A stretch of DNA of 64,000 nt from Ulota crispa (GCA_963920765.1 OY987249.1:18696483-18760482); one strand, 5' to 3'. Counted from the first letter of the stretch, positions 46,610-57,829 are shown. Notes: generated by a model not told the origin, from the sequence alone. Made by a program: numbers and translations.

Positions 46610-47557
46610 CCCCTAAAAGACCAAGGGTGGTTTTTGAGAAAAGAATGTCAAAAACTGCCAACTTTTAGTGTGCATTGCCCAAAATTGAAAACACAAATTT
46701 TTTTTCTCAATTTCAACCGTATAAAAGTTCGTAAAACAGATAATTTAACATCTGAAAAAAATTCAGCCCAGTTGACTATGCATATTGTAAGATTATAATG
46801 TTTGAAGTGAGAAAAACAACTTTTTTTTCATTCCTGCAAGACAAAGTCAGCACACTTTGATCCTTCCTAGAGAAATTTTTCTGCTCTATACAAAAATGAG
46901 ATTTTTGACCATTCACAAGTATATGATGTTAGGTTCACTTGTGAAAATTTCAGATGCAAATATAGAATCTAGCTTATTCTATATCACCGTGCAATGCAAG
47001 AGGGTTTAGTGAATTGGCAATACACTAGTCATTTTTTATGATTTTTTGTGCAACAAGGAAGATTTTTTATTTGAAATTTGAATTGTGAAAAGTTAAAGAC
47101 AAACATTTGGAATATGTGAAAAAAAGTTTCAAGAGCTTTGGATTTACAAGGTGAAAGATAATAGGGCTTGAAGTTAGAGGAGGACATTTTTCTTGAAATG
47201 CCCAAACATACTTAACAAAGTTTGACTCCCTTCAAAATGTGATGTGGGAGCTTTTTTTTTTTTGACAATTTTACACCATATTTTTTTAGTTACATACTTG
47301 CCAAATTTCAAAAATTGATGAGAGTTTTGGCATAAGATTCTCCAAAGATGCCCAAATTGCCCAAGCTTGCCCAAATTCTTTTGGATAGCATAAATTTTAA
47401 TTGAGCATCTGATTGGGGAAAAATTTACATTTCCACTTGGGGGATACATATTTGCACCTTGCATAATGATTTTGAGAACATCCAGTAAAAATTAACTCCA
47501 TATGATCCTACCCAAGTTCTCAAATGGTTGTTGAATAACCACTTGATCCTTTAGGGG
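46610..47557 (+). mobile_element. TTAA-type element, subfamily I-b, 948 bp
   Basis: Exact TTAA flanks (46606-46609, 47558-47561). The ends are CCCCTAAAAGACCAAGGG and CTTGATCCTTTAGGGG. It is collinear with 22423 and 24761. The 96-codon frame on the minus strand at 47174 recurs in the copy at 23021. It follows from shared ancestry of the element and is low-complexity, so I do not call it a gene. Confidence 0.85.
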
Positions 47558-47798
47558 TTAATTTAAATATACGAGTCCTACTATACAGATTTCTTTCATT
47601 TTTATGATGAAAGGGAATTCATCTTTTGATGAATTAGGTTAAAATATCTTTTGTAAAAAGTCCATGGTTGTAATCAGATGTATAGGCTACAAGCCCTTTA
47701 ATATTCTAAACCTGATAAATTGCATTGTAGATAAACAATGGAATTGATGCTTTACCTAGTAATCCAATCACTCTATGTCATGACACATTCCGTATCTA

Positions 47799-48132
47799 GG
47801 GCATTGATATGTGTACCACACCCTGTGAACTATTGCACCACACCTAGGGGTAAATTTTAGATTTCTACCATCAAAGTGCTGAATTTGAGAATTTGGAATT
47901 CAAATTTGGACTTAGAGACCATGATTTAGTTTAGAACCATAAAATAAGTTGCAATTGAACAACACCTAATGAAAAAGCTTATTTTTTTTTACAACAAACA
48001 AATTCAACTTTTTGATGGTAGAAATCTAAAAGTCACCCCTGGGGTGTGGTACACTAGTTCAAAAGGTGTGGTATAGTAGTTCAAATGGTGTGGTACAGTA
48101 GTTCAAAAGGTGTGGTACACTTATCAATTCCC
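47799..48132. mobile_element. Family E MITE, copy 2, 334 bp
   Basis: The left end is GGGCATTGATATGTGTACC and the right end GTACACTTATCAATTCCC. The left arm is collinear with 8711 onward. At the right end a 22-bp unit (GTGGTACACTAGTTCAAAAG-type) is repeated about three times (48047-48118). No clear target duplication. Non-coding. Confidence 0.7.
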
Positions 48133-48220
48133 TGTTATTAAACATCACTGTTTTTGTAGACCGTTGGATGAATAAAGCTGGCTAATTTACAGCTGGGATT
48201 GTGGACACCAATTGCCTTGC

Positions 48221-48321
48221 TGCATGCAGTCCATGCAGGGAAATGCTTGAGCTTCGAAGGATTGAGTTAAGTTACAGTAAGTTAAAGCTGACCCACTGAG
48301 TGCATGCAGTCCATGCAGGGA
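48221..48321. repeat. Direct repeats of a TGCATG...CATGCA word
   Basis: The 20-bp word TGCATGCAGTCCATGCAGGG occurs at 48221 and again at 48301. Each copy is itself an imperfect palindrome (TGCATG, five bases, CATGCA). Function unknown. Confidence 0.6.
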
Positions 48322-48554
48322 TATGATTGTTGATGCTCTTATTATTTTAGGGCTAGTTGCTAGCAATGTGATGCTCGTGCTTGCACTTTCTTTAAGGGAT
48401 GTTCCCACTTGGGTGTTAGTTAGTGAAGCGAATCAAGTTCAATGGGATACTCGAAAATCACTGATCACGATTTATTTTTTATTTTATGTTTTATTTTGGA
48501 CACAAATGATAAAATTAAAAAATAAAAACTCATTGTAAAAATAAAGTCTTAAGA

Positions 48555-48787
48555 GCATCTTCATTCTTGTTTGCTACACTAGCAAATTTTGGGCATTGGG
48601 TCGGCTGGTCTTCAAGCTAAGGTGCAGCGGCATTGCGCCAATTGGAAAATTGTTGGAAGCCTTGTCAAACTCTTGCTCCAAGATACCAAGCTCTCGTGTC
48701 TTCTCTAAAATTTAGCTTGCATTATTTCAAGTGTTTTTTTTTGTAATTTGGTTTACTTCCATGGCAAGGTGCAATCTAGATTGAATT
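48555..48787. other. Possible left end of a GAGCATC element
   Basis: TTAAGAGCATCTTCATTC at 48550 resembles the left terminus of the element at 24527. No matching right end (GATGCTC followed by TTA or TAA) was found downstream. If real, the open frame at 48788 would lie inside a PIF/Harbinger-like element. Confidence 0.3.
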
Positions 48788-49555
48788 GTGAATTGGCAAA
48801 GCGACAATGCAAGATTCTTCAAAGGAGCCTCCAACAAACACATGGTCATTGCACAAAGAAGAAGCAGACAAACACATTGTCATTGCAAAGGAGCAGGTCA
48901 ATGGCACCGCAAATTATCAACAACCAGCGTGACACATGCGGACCCACCAACGGCACTTGGCGAGCTTGTTACCTACGCAACATTGGATTTTATTTTTGGA
49001 GTTGGGCCCTTGCACATCTTCCAATTTTTCCAAAGTGGTAATTTTACTAATTTTACCATTTTTGGATGTGGTGATGGTAGTGTAATAAACGCAACTAATC
49101 TCCTTGTGACTCTAAGGGCGTCTTTAGTTGAGGCACATATAAGAACTTTGGAGATGGTGAAAAGAGGCTTTGATATGTGCAATTTTGTAATGGCTTTTTT
49201 GAGGAGTTTGCGGCCTCAATGCAAAAGTGCTTCTAGAGTTGCTAGGTATGTGGAGCTCATGGCCAGAGAGGCTAATTGCAAGAGGGATGGAAAATTTGCA
49301 AAAGGAAATTTTGAAGGATCAATTGCATTGCCATCCAAACTTGAATTGCAAATAACTCTTCAAGCTTTGCAAGTTTCTTCCAAGCGTCGGTCAAAATTGC
49401 TCCTATCACAAGGATATAGGTTTTTTGTGTGTCTTTGCAATTGCATTGGAAACAAAAAAAAAATTGTTATGCTTGTAACCACCTTCACTATATGCTTATT
49501 GTACCTTAATCCCCATTCCCAATCAAACCAAGGACCCCGAAGGCTCAACCAATAA
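48788..49555 (+). CDS. Open frame of 255 codons, unknown protein
   Basis: In this AT-rich window it is the longest uninterrupted frame (251 codons is the next). The first 80 residues are basic (QRRSRQTHCHCKG). The middle (about 115-160, SLVEAHIRTLEMVKRGFDMC) looks helical and amphipathic. The tail has a short Cys-rich patch (CLCNC) and a hydrophobic run. I recognise no domain. The weak context of a GAGCATC end upstream allows the guess of a decayed accessory protein of a Harbinger element, but it may equally be a chance frame or a fragment of something else. No intron, promoter or poly-A signal is supported. Confidence 0.25.
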   Translation: MNWQSDNARFFKGASNKHMVIAQRRSRQTHCHCKGAGQWHRKLSTTSVTHADPPTALGELVTYATLDFIFGVGPLHIFQFFQSGNFTNFTIFGCGDGSVINATNLLVTLRASLVEAHIRTLEMVKRGFDMCNFVMAFLRSLRPQCKSASRVARYVELMAREANCKRDGKFAKGNFEGSIALPSKLELQITLQALQVSSKRRSKLLLSQGYRFFVCLCNCIGNKKKIVMLVTTFTICLLYLNPHSQSNQGPRRLNQ

Positions 49556-49559
49556 TAGT

Positions 49560-50770
49560 ATGGAGATAAAATAAAAAATAGCATGAATAGAAAAAAATAA
49601 AAACAATGGAACCAATCGTAATAGTGGTTAAGCAACCAAATAGCATGAGGCCTGGAGAAACATATTGCTACCAATATAGGGAGGCACAACAAAATAAATG
49701 TCTAAATTACTAGCTGACCCTTTTGTAATATACTCAATTCCAAAAAAGACATGGTATACACAAAAGCTTCTTCTATGTTAGAGTAACACCTGTTGTGCTA
49801 GTCCAAGCATGGCTCTTACAATTCAACTCAATACGAGTCACGTATAGCACTTACTTGCAACATTAAATTCTTCTATCCTTGCTGGTAATGTGCACAAATG
49901 AGATTTGAAGAATTTTTTGATTCATACCCAATTTTCAATTGATTTCCTATTTGATTGTATTTTTTGTTGCAATTGGGCATGCATCCACCTGCAACCTCTA
50001 TATTTGATTCTTATTTATTTTGAGGTTCTTGGCATTGCTCCACAAACCTAAAATGTTGTTCAAGGGTCAATAACATTGTTAGCACAAAAACGTATACATA
50101 CTTTAACCCTTTGAAGATAAGGGGATAATTTAGATGCTAAGTATTGTCATTTTAAATTATGAAATGCAATTGAAATGAATAATGAAATGAAGATTTTCAC
50201 AATTAGTACACACTATGACCTATAGATCATAATTATATAGTGGGATCAATTAATGAATTTGTCAACATGTATCAACTATAATTGAAACATATTATTCAAG
50301 ATTCCTTTTAAAACTAGTTCCAAAATGACAATTAACATTTTGATAGTGAATTTTTCATTTATGATTGTAATGTCAAAGTTCTAATAGCACTAGATCTTAA
50401 AGATATTTTAGTATATATATATATATATATATAATTAATTGATTTTGAGTCACTATTTTTTGGACTAGAAAGACTGTTTTTATTAGTGAAATTGCTTGTG
50501 CTCTTCAAATTCTATGATAATTGTAAAAGGGGAGATTGGAAGATTTGAAAAATCTAGCAACATATGGATGGATGAATTTTTTTTTTGAATACATGAGATT
50601 TTTTTACACTCATTGATTGTTTGAAATTCGGTTGCTTAGTTGGTGGGACCAATTTGTATGAGAGCATATTAAATGATGAAGAAATGAGTTGGAAATAACA
50701 ATACTCATTATGTTGGGTGGTATTTGATTATTTGAATCTTCTTCAAAAGTGGTGGAGAGGAAATGCTCTT
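49560..50770. other. Unassigned AT-rich stretch
   Basis: A (TA)n run lies at 50411-50432. Otherwise no gene or terminus was recognised. Confidence 0.4.
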
Positions 50771-50771
50771 T

Positions 50772-51005
50772 CATGAACCGTGAGCCATGGGCTAGGATTT
50801 TTTGTCAAAATAATAAATTCCACCCATATTAGTGTACATAGGTCCCTACAATTTTGCATTTAAAACTATTGTCTCTTGAAAAATTTGCTATTGTTTTAGT
50901 TATTTCATTGCTTCTAAGTTAAAAAACTATTCCTCCTCACAAATCTTTAAATCTTGCACATGACTCACCATTTTATGCTCACCAAATAGCGTTGTCCATG
51001 GTGGA
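50772..51005 (+). repeat. Dispersed repeat 'G', copy 2
   Basis: Homologous to 41935-42170 in the same orientation. It ends shortly before the Stowaway MITE at 51144. Family unknown. Confidence 0.55.
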
Positions 51006-51143
51006 GGTGTGCTTTGTCCATGTGCTATTGGAGTGTAATGGTTTTCACTCTTTTCAATGAGCACCATTTACAATCTGCCTTGGTGCCATTTTTTTTAGGA
51101 ATTCAAGGTATGTTTAATGAATTTTATATTATAATGCATCATA

Positions 51144-51713
51144 CTCCCTCTGTCCCTCTAAAAATGTCCAAATCAGATATATTTCTTGTACCACTAAAAG
51201 ACTCCCTTTGGCTAATTTCAAATGTTGAGAAAGCATTTGATTTTGTGGGAGCAAGTTAAGCTATTAGGGAGCATTCCTCTCCTAGCAAGCTTGGCCTTGC
51301 CCATATGACGTATCATTGTTGCTCCTAATCTTTAAATCATCAATAATGAGGAGCTAGCAACATGTACAAATATGGTACTTTTTTCATGGAATTTGGGTGC
51401 CCAAATGGTTATATCAAAGTTGGAGATTTTGCATACATTTAGAAGATGGTATATTGATTCTAGAATGCATGTGTCACTAGCAGAAATATTAAAATAATGA
51501 GAAGGTGGCACCATTCACAAACTATGCACAGATACGGTACTTTTTGCATGGAATTTGGGTGCCTAAATGGCAACATCAAAGCTAGAAATTTTGCATACAT
51601 TTGGTAAATGGTATATTGATTCTAGAATACATGTGTCACTAGCACAAAGACTAAAAACACAATTAATCCTTTGCAAGAAAGCTTTTTAGACGTTTTTAGA
51701 GGGTCAGAGGGAG
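51144..51713. mobile_element. Stowaway-type (Tc1/mariner) MITE, 570 bp
   Basis: The ends CTCCCTCTGTCCCTCTAAAA and CAGAGGGAG are the well-known Stowaway terminus. TA is duplicated on both sides (51142-51143, 51714-51715). It is longer than the usual 70-350 bp because a segment of about 140 bp with TTTCATGGAATTTGGGTGCC-type words is repeated directly with a 162-bp offset (51374 and 51536). Open frames inside are incidental. Confidence 0.85.
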
Positions 51714-51715
51714 TA

Positions 51716-52477
51716 TAACATTGAGAAAGAAATTAAATATGATCCAAGGATTCATTAAAAGAAAGATGAGGAATGTCCCTTTATTGGAAATGTGCACAAG
51801 TATCAGATTTAAAGGATATACGATGGATACCCTCGAAGTTTGCTATCTTCGTTTAGATATCCCTGTTTCTCCAGAAATTGCACAAACACATTTGGACCAT
51901 AATTTTTAGGTGTTTATTTTATAATGCGCGCAGCTTTCTTCTTTCTTTGTGCACACATTGTTTCTTTTTTGTTTCATTGCACTCCCCTTTTCAACATTGG
52001 TTATGAAAGAAGTGACAAGCACAACAAATAAATGTCCAAAAATTATGTTCCAAGGATGTTTGTGCAATTTTTGAAAAACTAGGAGTGTTTATATAATTAT
52101 TGCAAACTACAAAGGTATCCGTCAAATTTTCCCTAAATGTAATGCTGTGGTAGAATTTGTCTTTTTAGTCTCTAACTTCCACGTCCTTGCAATGGTATTC
52201 CAGAATAAATGAGTAATATTATGTGTTTTCCAAAAAAAATCCATTTGTGTTTTTCTTACACAAATTCACAGAATTGGCATTCTTAAGTACTTCCAAAAAA
52301 TGTATATGTAGGAATTACACATGTAGAGTGCTTGATTTCCACATAAAGTGTCTATAAATGTCACATTTTATAAACTAAGAAGAATCCAAGTTTATTGTCA
52401 AAACATAGATTGAAACATTTTATTGTTTCCCAACAATATGGTGTTACAGGAACTTGTTATAAGCAAACGAAAATGCC

Positions 52478-52540
<63 letters not shown>

Positions 52541-53575
52541 GTATATATATATATGTATGTATATATATGTATATGGCTTTTGTCTTTTTAATAACACTAT
52601 CAACATGACATGGTTCTATTCTATCCACTAAACACTAGGATTTTTTTGTATGTTGGATCAATTGATCATTCACAATAGTTCTAAAGATGAATACATAGCG
52701 TAGCAAGCGTCAACTGCTAATTTATCCTTAAAAACTTCATAATATTGTATTTCTAAGATATGTCCTATGAGGATTGCCTTTTCTTTTGGAGCTTCATATA
52801 TGATTCCTCTTTATAATAATGAAAAAAGAAACCAATAAGCCGGCAATTGAAGTGCAAGATTTAGACCCACAACATGTTGAAGATTGTTCAATGAATGAAA
52901 TGGTCTCTCTAATCACTATCCACCCAATCAATTCTAATCAATTCTAATCAATTTATCATTCAACCCCACTACATTTTTTGACTGAAAACTTGGAATTAAG
53001 GATCCATGCTTTAAAACTGTTACTTTTGAATAGTGAAATTTTGAATTCAAGATTACAATTATGAGTTCTATAAGGTGTTTGAAGTGAATATTTACAACCA
53101 ATTCTCACATAAATCTTAAACTTCTCAAATAATACAACTTAGAATGTTGATATTGTCCATTAAACTTTGCCATGGGTAATTTTGTCAAGCTAGAATCTTC
53201 TGCTATTATAAAATCAAGTTTCATGTTTGCACATTAAAAAAAAACCCCCACAGAAATCCCAACCTATGAAATCACATGAATTAAATTGAAACGTGACAAA
53301 AGAAATTAAAATACATACTCAAAGAGCACTACTTATGTGTTCTCTTATTTGCGACATGAATTCTTCTTTCCATATCACAAACTGTGTTCCTTTGTTTTCA
53401 TTATTCCCCTACTTTGTCATTTGATGTATGGAATATGTCTTTGAATAATTTGAAATATCTGCAAGTCATAGTTTGATAGTGCATATCTATATTTCCAATT
53501 GTTCTAACATTTTTTTATCCTACATATCTTTTCAATAAATTGTATCCATGCTTACATATATAATAAATAAAAATG
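51716..53575. other. Unassigned stretch with microsatellite
   Basis: Apart from the (TA)n block at 52481-52572 no gene or terminus was recognised. Confidence 0.4.
52481..52572. repeat. (TA)n / (TATG)n microsatellite
   Basis: About 27 TA dinucleotides are followed by TATGTA variants. Frames translated through it give only alternating Tyr-Ile. Confidence 0.95.
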
Positions 53576-53601
53576 TAATAATAATAATAATAATAATACT
53601 A

Positions 53602-54006
53602 GGGAATCGCTGAAGGCATCCAAATTTTTTAATGCCACACACTTGTGAGCAAGTAATTTGAGAATTTAAAGCTAATTTTTTATTCAAGTGATTCCTCATT
53701 CAATCAATCATAGCATTATCACCTCTTGAAAAGAAAGAAGAACAAACACAAATTTTTGTTGAACTTTAATTGCACCATTATTATTTCTTTTAGGCAATTT
53801 TTGCTTTAAGTTAATAAAAAGTCATGTACTTTTAATTTCAAATTCAAGCACCTCCAATTTTTTTGAATATAGCCTTAGAATGATAGAGGTAGAAAAAATC
53901 ATTTGTTCCATAATAAACAAATTTGCATGAAAATCTCACATTTCATTCTCAAATCACATCTTGGGGTATGAAGTTAACAATTTTGGGTGTAACTTTAGAA
54001 ATTCCC
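53602..54006. mobile_element. Family E2 MITE, copy 1, 405 bp
   Basis: The ends GGGAATCGCTGAAGGCATCC and GGGTGTAACTTTAGAAATTC match the termini of 57445-57829 loosely. The interior is collinear with that copy ('acttgtgagcaagtaattt', 'cctcattcaatcaatcatagcatt'). It starts right after an (ATA)n microsatellite (53576-53597). Confidence 0.65.
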
Positions 54007-54022
54007 TAACAATATTGTAATA

Positions 54023-54160
54023 AGGTAGGTATACCCATTTCCAACCTTTTCCCAATTTTGACCTTTATGTACCCAAGGTGCTCATTTCAGAACCGAAATG
54101 AACACCATGGGTACATAAAGGTCAAAATTGGGAAAGGGTTGGAAATGGGTATACCTACCT
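54023..54160. mobile_element. Near-perfect hairpin MITE, 138 bp
   Basis: The two arms of 67 bases differ at only three positions by my alignment and are separated by a six-base loop (AGAACC). The ends are AGGTAGGTATACCC and GGGTATACCTACCT. TA flanks both sides (54021-54022, 54161-54162), as for Stowaway-like elements. The TTAA element at 54164 uses a TTAA that overlaps its right end. Confidence 0.85.
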
Positions 54161-54163
54161 TAA

Positions 54164-55139
54164 CCCTTTAGGGCCGCCTGCTCTCCAAGCTAGTTGTTCT
54201 TTTGGAAAACCAAATTGCTTCAGGATTTTTAGCAATTAAGTTAGGTGTAAAACGCACAATCCAACCGTACCAATGTAAACTGCAATCTTGGAAGATAAGC
54301 ACGTAACAAATTTGGACCAATTTGTTTATGATATGTGCTACATCAGTGAAGTGAAAGTTGTTGCAATATTGGATTATATTTGGAGCGTACAAGTTGTATG
54401 AATGGCTCCTACGAGCAACTACCATAGAATCAGACTTTGAAATTGTGGAATTTTCTTATATGTGATATGTTGAAGGGCTTGAACTTATAATTTTGGAAAA
54501 AAGTCATACCATCTATTTTATTTGATGAAAGAAAGTTATGGGTGGCTAGGGTGCAGAAATTGTGGAAAAGATCATGAAATTTTGGTCATATTTAGAAAAA
54601 TGGGATTTGCATGGTTAGAAAATCCAACCGGAGAAGTTATTTGAATAGTATTGATCTATGACTATGTATCTTTTCAAAAGAAGTATGACAATATATAAGT
54701 GATTTTGATTGTGCAATGCTAAAAAGAGTGAAGAGCTTGGGGAGGGGGTACAAAGCCAAAGCATACTTGGGTTGGTTGTTGTTGTAGCACTATTTACCAG
54801 GTCTCAAAAGATGTCAAGTGACGTCATCCTCTTGCTGATGTTTTGGTGAGTGATTTGTATTGAACACTCAGGTTTCCAAACACCCCTTTCAATGTATCAC
54901 TCTCTTTACAACAAGTTGTAATTCCAAACTTTGATCAAACAAGTGTGCATGGAAATAGACTTCATCTCCTAACAAGTGTGCATGGAAATAGACTTCATCT
55001 CCTAACAAGTGTGCATGAAAATAGACTTCATCTCCTACATGTTTGTAATTGGTCAATCCATGGTTCAAAATTGGTAGCACACATAAATTTGGTTTCAAAA
55101 CCTGTGAAAGCAATTTTTGCCTCCTCCGGCCCTAAGGGG
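54164..55139. mobile_element. TTAA-type element, CCCTTTAGGGCC subfamily, 976 bp
   Basis: The left flank is TTAA (54160-54163) and the right flank TTAC. The ends are CCCTTTAGGGCCGCC and GGCCCTAAGGGG. It contains a 33-bp tandem repeat at 54940-55038. No recognisable protein. Confidence 0.75.
54940..55038. repeat. 33-bp tandem repeat, three copies
   Basis: A unit beginning AAGTGTGCATGGAAATAGAC recurs three times with one substitution in the last copy. The period is a multiple of three, so both strands stay open through it (about 75 codons), which I consider incidental. Confidence 0.9.
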
Positions 55140-55814
55140 TTACTGTTGACACTTCTTTGCTTGTGTCTACCTCAGAAGTGAAACTGAAGTCTGTGTTTTG
55201 GCTACATAGACTCCTTTTAACTTTCTTAATGTGGAATTACTAGTGCTCTTGTGGTGCATGTTGCTTGGATTGTTGTTTTTGTGGAGGTGTTGACCATCAT
55301 CTTACAAGTTTATGTCGCTAGGGGCACACAAGCCAAAACAACCAGTTTAGAATGGATGGAGAAGTGAATTTTTTTTTGGTAATTTTGGGGGACAACCATT
55401 TTACTCAAGGTTCCATGCGTTATTCCACTATAGTAACCCTTGACATTAGTCAAGAACATGAAGTTGAAGACAACATATTGTAAAGACCAAAAATCGCTAT
55501 TTTGAAACAAACCAACTTGTCGATGTAAAAATTCAAGGAATCCACTTTTACACCCACAAGAAAATGCCATCACTTGTTATTCTACAAAATGTCAATTTGC
55601 TTTTATGTAACTTGGCATTGCATTTTTCCAAGCCATTTTGGGCTATAGTGTTGTAGTTTACCTCTACAATAAACCTCTTTTCATTTGTATAATAAAAGAA
55701 GGGAAAATTTCATGGATTCCCCTGAAGTTTTTCATATTTGTATAGATATTGTCACTTCTTTTTCCCTTGTGCACAAGTTGGTTCTTTTTTGTTCTATTGT
55801 ACAAAATGCTTTAA

Positions 55815-56742
55815 CCCTTAAAGGATCAAGCCCTTTTCTTTGCCAAAATCACTAAAAATTGCCACTTCTAGGAGGTTTAATAAAAAGGGATTTTTTGTTT
55901 TGTTGTTGGGAAATCCAACCATGGGATCTTGCTCCAGACTAGAAGAGGTACTTGTGGGAAAAAAATCAGCTCATTCTAAATGGAGAGGAGCGTGATATTT
56001 ACATCTAAAGTGAAAAATAAAGATTTTTTCCATGTCGCCCAAAATTTTCAGAAGCCTTTGACCACTCTTATAACAAAAAAAATTGCTCTACCCAAAGTTG
56101 CGCTTTAACTTTTCCATGTAAGAGATCAAGTTAGGTATGTATGGGAGAATTTTCAAATCAATTGGAACTTTATAAGACATGGGGAAAAATAGTAAGTAAA
56201 AAGAAGTAGAGAGTTTGTCAAAACACTAAATTGTTAAGAATTTAATTATGGAAATGAAAAATGCTAATCCCAACGGTGACAATGTTGTGGTAATTGATCT
56301 ACTTTCTTTTTTTTGATTGTTTTTCCAAAATATTGAAAATTGAGTAAAATAAAGGACTTCAAAGTTTATTTTAGAGGAGAGATTCCATAACTGCCCTCAA
56401 ACAAAAACTCCTCATAACTTTCATGTCTTTGATTGAAATTGAATAATTCAAATCTTCTCATGAGTAAAGAAATCTAAAGAACCAATTTCAAATTTTTATT
56501 TTAAAAAAAAGGATTTTTTAAAGAAGTTTTGGGCTGCCTGCATGGCAGTCCTCCCTAAATTTTCATAAATTCACGCATAACTTTGTCATCAAATATCAAA
56601 ATGAAGAAAAAATTAGATGCCCACGTAGATCTTTGGATTCCCACCTTCAATAAAAGTTTCATAAAATCACACAAAATATTTTAGCCATATGTACATGCTC
56701 GAAGTCCAACTTGTCCCTCGCAGGGACAATGGTCCTTGAGGG
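55815..56742 (+). mobile_element. TTAA-type element, subfamily I-a, 928 bp
   Basis: The left flank is TTAA (55811-55814); the right flank ACAT has lost the target. The ends are CCCTTAAAGGATCAAGCCC and GGTCCTTGAGGG. The left half is like 9588, and the right half is the inverse of the left half of 3590. The subterminal palindrome GTCCCTCGCAGGGAC is at about 56713. Confidence 0.75.
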
Positions 56743-56907
56743 ACATTGGTCATGAAGAAAGTAGCGTGCATAACAAAACAAATGCCCAAAGATTATGGTC
56801 CAAGAATATTTGTGCAATTTTTGAAGAACTAGAAATACCTGTACAAATATGGCAAACTTCAAGAATGTCCATAATTTTTTCCTATACACACATATATATA
56901 TATATAT

Positions 56908-57317
56908 AGGAAATTACTACAGCAACACCCTAAATTGCTAACAACACACCCCCTCTGAGCATGAAAATGTGATTTTTAATGCTAATTTTTTTTGGTTTTT
57001 TTATTTTGGATCAAAAGATTTGTTTCATCTTTATCATTCTAAAGCTATACGTTAAAAACAAATGTTCTTAAATTTTAAACTAAATATATAGGACTTTTGA
57101 GTTACTTAAAGAAAAAATACATCAAATTATAGTATTGGTGCAATAATATTTAAACAAAAATTTGTGTTTGTCAGATTTTCTTTCAAGGAGGTGATAATGT
57201 CATGATTGACTAAATGATGGACCACTTAATAAATAAAAAATAACACTAAATTATCAAATTTTATGCTCAAAGAAGGTGTCCCGTTAGCAGTTTAGAGTGT
57301 CGCTATAGTAATTCCTT
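56908..57317. mobile_element. Family E2-like MITE between TA repeats
   Basis: The ends TAGGAAATTACTACAGCAAC and GTCGCTATAGTAATTCCT are inverted. Both sides are (TA)n-type microsatellite. It is a diverged relative of 57445-57829. Confidence 0.6.
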
Positions 57318-57365
57318 GTATGTACATATATGTATATATATGTGTATATATATATACATACATAC

Positions 57366-57411
<46 letters not shown>

Positions 57412-57444
57412 GTATGTATGTATGTATGTATGTGTGTGTGTATA
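57318..57444. repeat. (TA)n / (TATG)n microsatellite
   Basis: Alternating TA, TATG and CATA units with a symmetrical centre. Translations are low-complexity only. Confidence 0.95.
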
Positions 57445-57829
57445 GGGAATTGCTAACGCCACACCCTTGTGAGCATGTAATTTCAAATATTAATGTTGTT
57501 TTTATTTTTTCAAGTGGTTCATCATTCTTTCAATCATGGCATTACAACCTCCTTGAAATGAAGAAAATTAAACACAATTTTTTTTGAACTTTTATTGCAA
57601 CGTTGCTATTTTTTTGATGTATTTTTGCTTTAAGTGATTCAAAAGCCTTATTTTTTTATTACCAAATTTCAACACCTCCAATTTTGTTGCATATAACTTT
57701 AGAATAGTAGAGGTGAAACAGATTTTTTGATCCAAATCAAAAAAATCAACATGGAATTCTCATAGTTCATGGTCAAGCACACCTTAAGGTGTGGCATTAG
57801 CAATTTTGGGTGTGGCTTTAACAATTCCC
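57445..57829. mobile_element. Family E2 MITE, copy 3, 385 bp
   Basis: The ends GGGAATTGCTAACGCCACAC and GTGTGGCTTTAACAATTCCC form a TIR of about 24 bp. Both flanks are TA-rich microsatellite, and the word ACAATTCCCTACATATATAC is duplicated directly at the right border. Homologous to 53602-54006. Non-coding. Confidence 0.75.

Noticed and set aside
47174-47464. Minus-strand frame of 96 codons that also occurs at 23021-23281
   Set aside because: The similarity is explained by both being copies of TTAA subfamily I-b. The third copy at 24761 does not keep it open, and the protein is low-complexity.
52395-52631. Overlapping open frames rich in Tyr-Ile across the TA repeats (also 57292-57587)
   Set aside because: They are pure translations of a dinucleotide microsatellite with no other protein-like sequence.
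54945-55181. Protein with a 33-bp (11-residue) repeat on both strands
   Set aside because: Both strands are open only because the tandem unit is a multiple of three. It lies inside a TTAA element.
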